Source: Bradyrhizobium sp. SRL28
GTDB lineage: Bacteria; Pseudomonadota; Alphaproteobacteria; Rhizobiales; Xanthobacteraceae
Direction of reading: 5' to 3'
Length of the DNA stretch: 52,669 nucleotides
Assembly (NCBI RefSeq): GCF_018596315.1
Contig: NZ_JAHEAG010000039.1
Location: 1 to 52,669, forward strand
Part shown: in pieces, positions 27,643 through 35,836 of the stretch
Position numbering within the stretch: the stretch's first letter is position 1
Layout: the number at the start of each line of letters is the position of its first letter
The notes under the pieces: model-generated
Told to the model about the DNA's origin: nothing
Seen by the model: the letters and a program-made list of their open reading frames with translations, nothing else
The model's database searches: none
Program-made: the position numbers and the translations under genes

Positions 27643-29007
27643 ATGAAACGCCTAGTTTTTTGCTTTGATGGTACATGGAATGCGTTGAACGCGGATACGC
27701 CTACCAACGTCGTTTTGACCGCGGCGAGTATCGTTCGAGAAACGAGAGACGGAATAACGCAGATCATTCACTATGATGAAGGCGTAGGTACAGGCCGTCT
27801 CGAAAAACTCTCTGGAGGTATGTTCGGAGCAGGCCTGATCGAGAATGTTCGCGAGGCTTATCGCTTCCTGATCTTTAACTACGATCCCAACGATGAAATC
27901 TTCGTCTTCGGATTTTCTCGCGGCGCATTTAGTGCTCGGACCTTCGTGAACTTTGTGCGCCATGTCGGACCATTGCGTCGGCTCCATGCCGCCAGAATTG
28001 ACGAGGCCTTAGAACTGTATCGTGAAAGACTCTCCGGAGCGGACGGCGCCAGCGAACGCATGAGAAAGTTTCGCGCTGATTATTCGAGTAATGTTTGTGT
28101 TGGTACCGACGACGATTCTTGGCGCTGCCAGAATGTGGCCAACTACCAAAAGGGCTCGGCTCCAGTCCTGACCATCAAGTACCTGGGAGTTTGGGATACC
28201 GTTGCAGCGCTCGGATTTCCCGAGCTCATGCCTTTCAGTCAGAAGCTCAACAACAAATATGCTTTTCATGATGCAAGTTTGAGCGATTTTGTCGAGAGTG
28301 CGAGACATGCCGTCGCAATTGACGAGCGCCGCGCATTATTTCCACCCGCCACCTGGGGTGATCTAGCCGCCATTAACGCTGAAAAAAACTATGCCCCGGA
28401 TCATCTTGATGCTCCCTATCAGGAGAAGTGGTTTCCCGGCACTCATGGCTCAGTGGGCGGCGGCGGTGACATTCGCGGATTGTCTGACGGGGCACTGGCT
28501 TGGGTGTTGAAAGGTGCAAAGCGTGCGGGCTTGGTACTTGATACCGCCGCCGGTTCGCGCATCCAAGGATTTGCTCCCAATGCTCTCGTGCCGCTTGTGA
28601 ACATGAGCAAGCCGGAAAAAAATTTCACGAACGTCATCACGACGGACAGGGAAGGGCCGGATCACCTCTGGCAACTTTCTGCGGCGGCACTGCGCCGTTA
28701 CAAGGCCTCGCCCAGCGAATTGCCTGATCGGGTTACTTATAGGCCAAGAACGTTGAGCAAGCTTGATTCAGCCCTTGCGTCTTACGTGATCGATGCCGGT
28801 CAGCAGGATACCAACATTCTCGCTGAACACGTGGTTGTATCAGGAGATCAGCTCCGCAAGCTCGCAAAGCATTACTATGGCGACACTGAAAAGTGGAAGA
28901 TTATCTTCGACGCCAATAGAGACACGATCGACGACGCAGATGAATTATTTGTCGGCTGGAAATTGCGTATCCCAGCATTGTCGTCAACTGAGCAACTTTC
29001 CATCTGA
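27643..29007 (+). CDS. DUF2235 alpha/beta hydrolase with C-terminal LysM
   Basis: A 454-residue protein. The N-terminal 330 residues match DUF2235: LVFCFDGTWN, then GFSRG (nucleophile Ser92) in FVFGFSRGAFSAR, then the YLGVWDTVAALG and FPGTHGSVGGGG motifs. Relatives include the Tle1 phospholipase effectors of type VI secretion. Residues about 392-440 form a LysM module (HVVVSGDQLRKLAKHYYGD to WKLRIP) that usually binds peptidoglycan or chitin. No signal peptide is visible and no secretion genes are nearby, so delivery and target are unknown. An antiphage or interbacterial role is possible given the location. Confidence 0.85.
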   Translation: MKRLVFCFDGTWNALNADTPTNVVLTAASIVRETRDGITQIIHYDEGVGTGRLEKLSGGMFGAGLIENVREAYRFLIFNYDPNDEIFVFGFSRGAFSARTFVNFVRHVGPLRRLHAARIDEALELYRERLSGADGASERMRKFRADYSSNVCVGTDDDSWRCQNVANYQKGSAPVLTIKYLGVWDTVAALGFPELMPFSQKLNNKYAFHDASLSDFVESARHAVAIDERRALFPPATWGDLAAINAEKNYAPDHLDAPYQEKWFPGTHGSVGGGGDIRGLSDGALAWVLKGAKRAGLVLDTAAGSRIQGFAPNALVPLVNMSKPEKNFTNVITTDREGPDHLWQLSAAALRRYKASPSELPDRVTYRPRTLSKLDSALASYVIDAGQQDTNILAEHVVVSGDQLRKLAKHYYGDTEKWKIIFDANRDTIDDADELFVGWKLRIPALSSTEQLSI

Positions 29008-29260
29008 ATTCGAGTGGAAGGAGGTGACGACTGCGGCCTGAGAACGGCAGGCGATCTGGCGCACTGATCGGTTTTCACAGAAGGTTTATCAGTCCGGAGC
29101 GGTCGACACTCTTGGGGCCACCCACTCCGTAATGGTGACGGCCACCTCCGATCGCAGGAATGCAAGAACGTTTGGTTGTAGTATCTGATTATGAGTATCA
29201 GGGGTAATGCTATGGTATCTTGAGTGGCGACTCGCGTCTGCGAGAGATTCGGAGATTGCC

Positions 29261-31336
29261 ATGGCTCATGCGAGTCTTGCCTGTTCTTTTCGTCGAGAGA
29301 TTCGAACGGCGCTTGTGCTTGCCGCCACGGCTCTCTGTGGTTCGTCGGCCTGGCCAGTTGAACCCGAAAGAAAGAGCGGATACGCGATCGGCGCGGAGCG
29401 ATGCGGCGGCCGGGGCCTATCGTTTCCCAGGGTCAAGATCGACATGAAGAAGGGATTTTGCGCGGGGCTGGTTCTGAGCGAGGAAGATGGGCTGAGATTT
29501 CCGCGCTCCATCGTGCAAATCCCCGGCCACGAGCAGTTCGTGATCTCCGACATGGGTGGATGGAATCGCACAGATGGTCGGCTGCTGCTGCTTGATCCTC
29601 ACGCCGCGGAAGGCAAGCGGGTCAAGGAAATCGTCACGAACCTCGAATATCCGTTCGGCCTCGCGATCGGACCGGATAAGAAAACCTACGCCTCAACCCA
29701 TGAGACGATTTTTCGGTTCGATCCACTCGCGGCAAATCCGAAGAGCACGATCGAGACAATCATTCACGGCCTCCCGGGCCGCAGGGTCACGCTTCCGGAC
29801 GGCGCCAAGATCGAAGAAAGCAGTCACTCGCTCAAGCATTTCATTTTCGACAGGACGGGACGCATATTCGTCAATATCGGCTCCCACAGCGACGACTGCA
29901 TCACGAGGCCGCCGATCACCAAGCCGTGCGCCGCGGGTGAAGGCCCGTCGCCTCTTGCCTCCATCTGGGTGTTCACGCCGTCATCCGGTAACGTATTCCC
30001 GGCGCTTAGGCCGGGCGATTCCAACCCGCCGCGCGAGATTTATGCGCGAGGCCTCCGGAACTCGATGGCGCTCGCCGTGCATTCCCGCTTCCCCGACGCC
30101 GGTTATGCCTTGCTGCAGGGCGAGAATGCGAGGGACCTGCCGGATATCTTCCAGCCCAACGAGGAGATCAACGCGATCGAGAGAGGGAAGCATTACGGCT
30201 GGCCGTATTGCTACGATCTTTCGACGCCAAGCCCTGAATTTAGGGCGGTGCTACAGTCGGGGCCCTACAAGAATTTCTGCAACAACACCGCCGCGTACAA
30301 ACCGCCGCACTCGCTGCTGCCGCCACACGGCGCGCCACTCGGCATGCTGTATTATCGGGGGAGCAAATTCCCGGAACTTGACGGCAAGCTTCTTGTCGCC
30401 TTGCACGGCTACCGCCCGACGGGAAGCCGTCTTCTCATCTACGATGTAGACGGCCGTGGCTTCCCGAAAATAAGCCCGCCGCCCGTCCGCTATCAAGTAA
30501 GCTGTGGCGCTGAACCGAGCCGCGCCTTTCAGACCGACGCCGGAAATGCTCCGGCCGCCGCCTATGAGGAGCTGATATCCGGCTGGTACCGGGTAAACGG
30601 CGCGCGGCCGCAGGGCGCGCCGGTCGGCATGACGGTCGCGGCCGATGGTGCGATTTGGATCGCCGAGGACAAAAACCAGACTGTAATTCGCATCGACCGC
30701 GCTTCCGGCAACCCGCCCGATCCGCTGCCGTGCGGCGTGCGGACGCCTGAGCAGATCGACGAGCTTGCTGGCTTCGTCGCGAACGATTCCAAGAACAAGG
30801 CTCGCCTGACTTCCGTCCGGACCAATCTGGTCGAGAAGCACTGCCTCGGCTGCCATTCCGATTTCGGGCTTAAGAAAGGACAGCCGGAGGCTGAGAAAGA
30901 TCAAACGGTCCTGCGCTTCATGCTCGCGCAGGACGGCTGGATTTATCCCGGAGACCCCGATTCTGGGAAGCTGCGCATCCGTCTCCGCGGCCTCGGCGCG
31001 GAAAAGCTGATGCCTCCAGGAGGAGAGAAACTGCCCCAGACGGAGCCGGGCTACTCGCAGGTTCTGAACTTTGCCGATTATCTGGCGGGGACGATGGTTC
31101 CCGGAACAAGGATGCGGATCAAGCCCGGTCCCGTTCAGAGGAAATTCGTTAGCAAGTCCGACAAGGAATGCGGCGAAATCCCGACGACGAAGGTCGTCGT
31201 GGTGACACAAAAGAACGCTGCAGGTAAGCCCGGCTTCAGCCGGTTCTATCGGCCTGCCGATATCTTCCTCAACGGCGAGTGCACCGATGCAGATGGCTAC
31301 TATATCCGTCAGGACCTTCTGGTGCCTTTGCTGTAG
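29261..31336 (+). CDS. PQQ-dependent sugar dehydrogenase with c-type haem
   Basis: A 691-residue exported oxidoreductase. A signal peptide (ALVLAATALCGSSAWP) precedes a beta-propeller of the soluble glucose/sorbosone dehydrogenase type: FPRSIVQIPGHEQF, YARGLRNSMALAVH, NEEINAIERGKHYGWPYC and GMTVAADGAIWIAED. After about residue 500 a cytochrome-like segment carries CLGCH (Cys528, Cys531, His532), followed by LMPPGG. Electrons would pass from PQQ to haem c in the periplasm. The frame opens at 29207, but the ATG at 29261 has GGAG upstream and starts the signal peptide. The SMP-30 pseudogene starts 4 bases later. Confidence 0.82.
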   Translation: MAHASLACSFRREIRTALVLAATALCGSSAWPVEPERKSGYAIGAERCGGRGLSFPRVKIDMKKGFCAGLVLSEEDGLRFPRSIVQIPGHEQFVISDMGGWNRTDGRLLLLDPHAAEGKRVKEIVTNLEYPFGLAIGPDKKTYASTHETIFRFDPLAANPKSTIETIIHGLPGRRVTLPDGAKIEESSHSLKHFIFDRTGRIFVNIGSHSDDCITRPPITKPCAAGEGPSPLASIWVFTPSSGNVFPALRPGDSNPPREIYARGLRNSMALAVHSRFPDAGYALLQGENARDLPDIFQPNEEINAIERGKHYGWPYCYDLSTPSPEFRAVLQSGPYKNFCNNTAAYKPPHSLLPPHGAPLGMLYYRGSKFPELDGKLLVALHGYRPTGSRLLIYDVDGRGFPKISPPPVRYQVSCGAEPSRAFQTDAGNAPAAAYEELISGWYRVNGARPQGAPVGMTVAADGAIWIAEDKNQTVIRIDRASGNPPDPLPCGVRTPEQIDELAGFVANDSKNKARLTSVRTNLVEKHCLGCHSDFGLKKGQPEAEKDQTVLRFMLAQDGWIYPGDPDSGKLRIRLRGLGAEKLMPPGGEKLPQTEPGYSQVLNFADYLAGTMVPGTRMRIKPGPVQRKFVSKSDKECGEIPTTKVVVVTQKNAAGKPGFSRFYRPADIFLNGECTDADGYYIRQDLLVPLL

Positions 31337-31340
31337 CGCC

Positions 31341-31716
31341 ATGCAGAGCCTGGCCGCCGTGACATCCGCGCCGGCCGAAGTGAAGTTGTTCGAAAGCGTC
31401 CAGACCACGCCCGCGGGCGAATACACGTCCGGCATCGAAGGGCCGGCCGTCGATCTCGACGGCAATCTCTATGTCGTCAATCTCGGCAGACAAACTATTC
31501 ATCGCCCGCATCCTGAAGGGTTCAATTGCCGTCCTGACCCCAGACGGCAAAGCCCAGAGAGAGATCGCGCTCAAGGGCAAAGAGCCCTCAAACCTCGCCT
31601 TCGGTGGCAAAGACGGCAAGACGATCTTTGTCACCCAGCGGCAAGGGGGCTTCGTCGAATCCTTTCGCACAGACCAGGAAGGACGTGAGTACTGCCTGCA
31701 AAGAACTGATTGCTAG
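31341..31716 (+). pseudogene. SMP-30/gluconolactonase-like gene, decayed
   Basis: The first part reads EVKLFESVQTTPAGEYTSGI and EGPAVDLDGNLYVVNLG, the N-terminal blade of an SMP-30 lactonase. After about 31490 the match continues in another frame with VLTPDGKAQREIALKGKEP and SNLAFGGKDGKTIFVTQ, the C-terminal blades. The middle, roughly half of a normal 300-residue protein, is missing, so both a deletion and a frame change occurred. It starts 4 bases after the sugar dehydrogenase stop, so the two probably once formed a sugar-oxidation operon (dehydrogenase plus lactonase). Confidence 0.75.
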
Positions 31717-31720
31717 ACAT

Positions 31721-31754
31721 AACTGATAAGCCTTCGAGCAAATGCTTATCAGTT
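31721..31754. terminator. Perfect inverted repeat between convergent genes
   Basis: AACTGATAAG (31721-31730) and CTTATCAGTT (31745-31754) pair exactly across a 14-base loop. It lies just after the SMP-30 remnant and before the 3' end of the leftward caspase-helicase gene. Only three T residues follow, so termination is uncertain; it may instead be a recombination or insertion scar. Confidence 0.45.
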
Positions 31755-31947
31755 TGCGATTGGGCAGATTTCTAACAAGGGCTGCGACGACACTGAGCCG
31801 TCGCCGCGCGCCTGAGTTGAAGCGCTTCAAGCCCGAGGAGCGCGCCTGCGAGGTTCGAGACGAAGGCGAACGGCGCCTTGCTTTCGCGAGGCGGCTGCTG
31901 GCGCAACTGATGGCAATCATGGGGCTCCGCCGCTACCAATCCCGCCG

Positions 31948-34900
31948 TTATGCCACGTAAGCCTCAAGTACCGGAGTCTTAGACGCTGCCGCTTGCGTCC
32001 GCTGTCTTGCAATCCGTTTGGCAACGTCCCGAATGAGCTGGAGCTTCCGCTTGTCCTCATCAAGGCAAGCAAGGAGCTGCTCATCCGAGGCAGCGCTTAT
32101 GGGGTCCAGTTCGCAAAGATGCGCTGCGGCGAGGCGGCAATAATCGCCCCGCAAGAGTTCGGCCCCGGCAAACTGGGCCAATTCCGCGGCCGCGCTTGGA
32201 ACGCCGTAGGTAAGTCTAACGGCCAGCCGCCCGACGCGGTTACCCAGGTCAAGCGTCGGGTGCAATATCTCTGCAACACGCGCAGCAACAGGTACAAGAT
32301 CGCAAGTCCGTGCCGCTACCGAGCGGATAGGGCCTGCCGCTCCACCAAAGGCCCCACCAAATTGCGTCAGCACGCGTTCGATCTCGTTCATCGCTCGGCC
32401 GGACACAAACAACAGGCAGGCGACAGCTTTCTTGGCGCGCAATGTGGCCTGATGACTTTCGGTTATCCCCCGCTGAAGCGCATTCAAAACCTGCCAAGGC
32501 ACGCCTTGTCCCCGGAGCTCATTAGGCCAAAGTTGTGGTTCCTTCTGCGTGCTCTTCTTGTTGATCGGGAACAAAACCTGATCGACCTCGACAGTCGTTT
32601 GCGCCGCCGCAATTAGAACAGGATCGCTAATTTCTTCGGGTTGAAGCGACGCGAGGCAGTCCACCAGCGCAATGATGGACCCCACCTCAGCTGCGCTTTC
32701 TCCAGCGAGACGTCCAAGCTTGGTGAGTTCAAAAGCGCCTGCCGCATTTTTCTCCACAAGGTGATGTTGTTCCAAATCCGCCAACGCCAAGACAAGATCG
32801 GCTCGGCTCCACTGCCATCCCGTGCTCGCGCGCCTCGCCTGAAAGGCTCCAAAGCTGGATTCGAGGAATTCGACGATCTCCTCACTTGCGGCCCCTTCGC
32901 CGGCCGCGCGACGGGCGGCAACCAAGACGCGAATGATAAGGGAACGGGGATCTGTCTTTTCATCGAGGAAGCGCGACACCAAATCCTCCGGCGTCGCCGT
33001 CACATAGCGCGACCAGAGATCATGTTCGGCACGCGGATCGAGCGCCAACAGATATGAGGCGCCTTTTTCAGCAAAACCAAGCCGGCCAGCACGACCGACG
33101 AGATTCTTGTACTCTGCTACGGAATACGGTTCATCGCCGGGATGAGTCAGCCCGGCAATGATTACCGAAGACGCGGGCGTATTTATGCCCATCGCCAACG
33201 TGGTTGTCGCAGCAATGACCCGCAGCCCGGAGCCGGGCCGTCGAAACTCTTCTTCCACGATCCGGCGTTCTTCGCGTTCAAGATCAGCATTGTGGAACGC
33301 GACACCACGCGCGAGCGCACCGCGCAAATCCGCGCTGGCCTGCGAAGGATCGCCTCCAGGCATCTGCTCTAAGGCCTCGGCAGCGGGAGGCAGCCCGAGT
33401 GCCGTCGCCAAATAGTTTGCACAGCCGCGTGCCTCGCCTTTTGTCTCGCGAAACACGATGACTTGCTGGCCTTCCGCTACGAGCTTCCTCACTAGCGGGA
33501 TGATCAAATCTTGGCTGGATCCTTTTCCCCCGACGTTTGGCCGGATGATGGGGCCCTCGGCTCGCTCTTTGTCGGTTGCCGGATCAATAAATCGGAAATA
33601 GCCGTTGCCGAGCAGGAGACCTTCCTCGAGCGGGACCGGTCGTTCGGTTCGTCGGAGAAGCCGAGCTCCCAGCCATTGCTCCAGACCGTTCGTGTCCCCG
33701 ATCACGGCAGATAGGGCGATCAATTGTGGTTCAACCCCCTCACGGCGACGCATCCGAATCAGGGTGAGAACAAATTCGAGATTGGCGCCGCGGCTGCGGT
33801 CGGCAATCATTTGTGCTTCATCAATAACAATCGTGCCGACCTGCGCCAGCACGTGCGGAAAAGTGAGGGCGATAGCCGCAAACTTTTCGTAGGTCAGGAG
33901 GCCAATATCGTATTGGCCCCGAAGCAGCGGCGTGATGTCATCGGTTTCACCAGTGGCTTCCACCGTCCGAACACCGAAGGCACCATAGACGTTCGCGAAA
34001 TGACGACGCTTGTCGGCCACAAGAGCCTTGAGCGGCAACAGGAACAGGGCCCGCTTGCGATCCAGCACACTTCGCAATGCCGCTAACTCGCCCACCATCG
34101 TCTTGCCAGACGAGGTCGGAGCCGAGACGACAAGATTCTCGCCATCCAATACGCCGAAGTCGTTGATGGCAGTTGTCTGAATCGCATTCAGAGATGGGAT
34201 CGCACCGCCCCAGGCAGCAATCAGTGCGCTCGGGAATCCAGCAGCAGCAAGACTAGAGAGATCGGATGACACACTGGCTGGCAATCGCGACGGGAATGCA
34301 GCCTGATACTTTGCGCCTGCTACAAACACGGGCCATTCAATGTCACCATCGATGGTTCCACGCATGGTCGGATTTTGCAGCTTTCCAACTTGAGACGCGG
34401 CAGCCTTTACCCGGTTCGTGACGTGTTCGAGCATCCGGTAGAGCGAGATCTTGCCTCCGCCAACGACTTCTTCAGCACCGCGCAACGCCTCCAGCAAGAA
34501 ATGGGTGAGGAACCCATGCCCGAAGCGACGGTGTTCGTAGGCGGGTTCGGTTGCGGCAGATGCCGTGAAAATAATACGCCCTGCGCCCGCAAGCTGGGCG
34601 AGCCTCGCGTCGGTTGACATGATGCTCCGGGCCTTCGTGTCGACGTGCAGCACCTTCGCCCCAATGCCGCCGGAGAAACAGCAATCGAGGAAGAGGATCA
34701 AACGCTTTGCTGGAATGCGCGAAAACCAATCCTGCAACAGATCGAGCGGGATGGCAGTGCCCGTGAGATCGGCCAGATCCGCGTCATGCGTCACAAGTTC
34801 GTGCGACTCTGATCCGTGGCCGGAGAAGGCAATCACCACCGTATCTTCGGGATCACACCCGGACAGGTCCGCAAAAGCCGCCTCAACACGTGAGCGCGTG

Positions 34901-35052
34901 GCATCGGCATCCGTCAGCAGCACGGTCGATTCGCCGAGCGTGTCAAAGAACAGCGCTTCGAGCGCCATTGCATCGCGACGCGCACATGTCAGCTCATCAA
35001 TGCTGGCTGAGACGTAACGATCAATGCCGATGAAGAGACCGCGAAACGCCAC
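31948..35052 (-). CDS. Caspase-like protease fused to Ski2-like helicase
   Basis: A 1034-residue protein. Residues 1-245 form a C14 caspase-like domain with the catalytic dyad His79 in AFSGHGSES and Cys125 in FLDCCFSGG. Residues about 285-700 form a superfamily 2 helicase of the Ski2 type: APTSSGKT (311-318), DEAQ (411-414), LSAV (about 447-450), TTTLAMGINTPA and NLVGRAGRLG (650-659). The remainder is helical (winged-helix and ratchet-like). All key residues are present. Prokaryotic caspases often act as suicide proteases switched on by a sensor, so the helicase may sense foreign nucleic acid; this is inference. The GTG start lies 11 bases after the YodC-like gene, forming a two-gene operon. 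Confidence 0.88.
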   Translation of the reverse strand: MAFRGLFIGIDRYVSASIDELTCARRDAMALEALFFDTLGESTVLLTDADATRSRVEAAFADLSGCDPEDTVVIAFSGHGSESHELVTHDADLADLTGTAIPLDLLQDWFSRIPAKRLILFLDCCFSGGIGAKVLHVDTKARSIMSTDARLAQLAGAGRIIFTASAATEPAYEHRRFGHGFLTHFLLEALRGAEEVVGGGKISLYRMLEHVTNRVKAAASQVGKLQNPTMRGTIDGDIEWPVFVAGAKYQAAFPSRLPASVSSDLSSLAAAGFPSALIAAWGGAIPSLNAIQTTAINDFGVLDGENLVVSAPTSSGKTMVGELAALRSVLDRKRALFLLPLKALVADKRRHFANVYGAFGVRTVEATGETDDITPLLRGQYDIGLLTYEKFAAIALTFPHVLAQVGTIVIDEAQMIADRSRGANLEFVLTLIRMRRREGVEPQLIALSAVIGDTNGLEQWLGARLLRRTERPVPLEEGLLLGNGYFRFIDPATDKERAEGPIIRPNVGGKGSSQDLIIPLVRKLVAEGQQVIVFRETKGEARGCANYLATALGLPPAAEALEQMPGGDPSQASADLRGALARGVAFHNADLEREERRIVEEEFRRPGSGLRVIAATTTLAMGINTPASSVIIAGLTHPGDEPYSVAEYKNLVGRAGRLGFAEKGASYLLALDPRAEHDLWSRYVTATPEDLVSRFLDEKTDPRSLIIRVLVAARRAAGEGAASEEIVEFLESSFGAFQARRASTGWQWSRADLVLALADLEQHHLVEKNAAGAFELTKLGRLAGESAAEVGSIIALVDCLASLQPEEISDPVLIAAAQTTVEVDQVLFPINKKSTQKEPQLWPNELRGQGVPWQVLNALQRGITESHQATLRAKKAVACLLFVSGRAMNEIERVLTQFGGAFGGAAGPIRSVAARTCDLVPVAARVAEILHPTLDLGNRVGRLAVRLTYGVPSAAAELAQFAGAELLRGDYCRLAAAHLCELDPISAASDEQLLACLDEDKRKLQLIRDVAKRIARQRTQAAASKTPVLEAYVA

Positions 35053-35063
35053 GGGCCACCGCC

Positions 35064-35300
35064 TTATGCCCGTTGAATGCCGACAGAGAATGAGGCCCGC
35101 GGCTTCTCAGCTTTCTCAAGGACGGCAGGCGCGAATGTTTCCTTCTGCGCGACCTGCTTATTGCCCACCTTCTCAAACCACACACAGGAAACGAAATCTT
35201 CGCCGAACGTGGCTGACGTGCCAACTTGCTCAACGGTCATTACTGGCCCGCCGGATTTCACCTGCACGAGGTCGCCGGGCTTAAATTCACTCAATTCCAT
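35064..35300 (-). CDS. YodC-like DUF2158 small protein
   Basis: A 78-residue protein with the DUF2158/YodC pattern: FKPGDLVQVKSGGPVMTVEQ, then VSCVWFE, a small SH3-like beta barrel. Family members are widespread and of unknown function. Here it is the first gene of an operon with the caspase-helicase (11-base gap), suggesting a regulatory, inhibitory or nucleic-acid-binding role in that system. A short basic tail follows the barrel. Confidence 0.8.
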   Translation of the reverse strand: MELSEFKPGDLVQVKSGGPVMTVEQVGTSATFGEDFVSCVWFEKVGNKQVAQKETFAPAVLEKAEKPRASFSVGIQRA

Positions 35301-35836
35301 CCCCGAACTCCTATTTTGCTTCCGCCCATGGCTCCAAACGAAGTTAATGCGTGAACGAAAGAATAAATGCTTCTTCCGGTCGTGAGGTCGCAGCCTTAGG
35401 GGGTAGCCGATAACCTACCAACTATATATGGGGATGGTTCCTGCCTATCGCAAGTGCATCCATCAAAATGCAGGCAAGTGCTTGAATTTTAGTTCTTAAT
35501 TTGTTCGCGGGCTTGAAACCGACAAGCTTCGCTTTGCGGTCTTCCAGCAAACGCTAGGTTTCGTTTAACAACAAAGCCGATGGACCAAGCCGGTCGTTCT
35601 TTGCAGGTATCGAACGTGGCCGGCGTTGGCCTGCGATGACGAGCCATCAGGCTTAGCTCGTCGTATTGCCGCGAAAAAGCTGAACGCTGTGGGCATACGG
35701 CGTAACCGGTTGGCAATTCGACCCCATATCAGGAGTGTCCGATCGATGGCCCGGCGCTGACGGCTCGTCGGTGCAATAGGCGCGTGAAATGGACTTACAG
35801 CTCGTCGCTCGGGAGCGGCGCTACAAATCGGTGGGC
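35301..35836. other. Divergent intergenic region
   Basis: About 535 bases between the leftward YodC/caspase operon and the rightward DUF4238 gene. It includes an A/T-rich patch (CTATATATGG near 35421) suited to a promoter. Frames on either strand have no recognisable family and weak starts. Confidence 0.45.
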
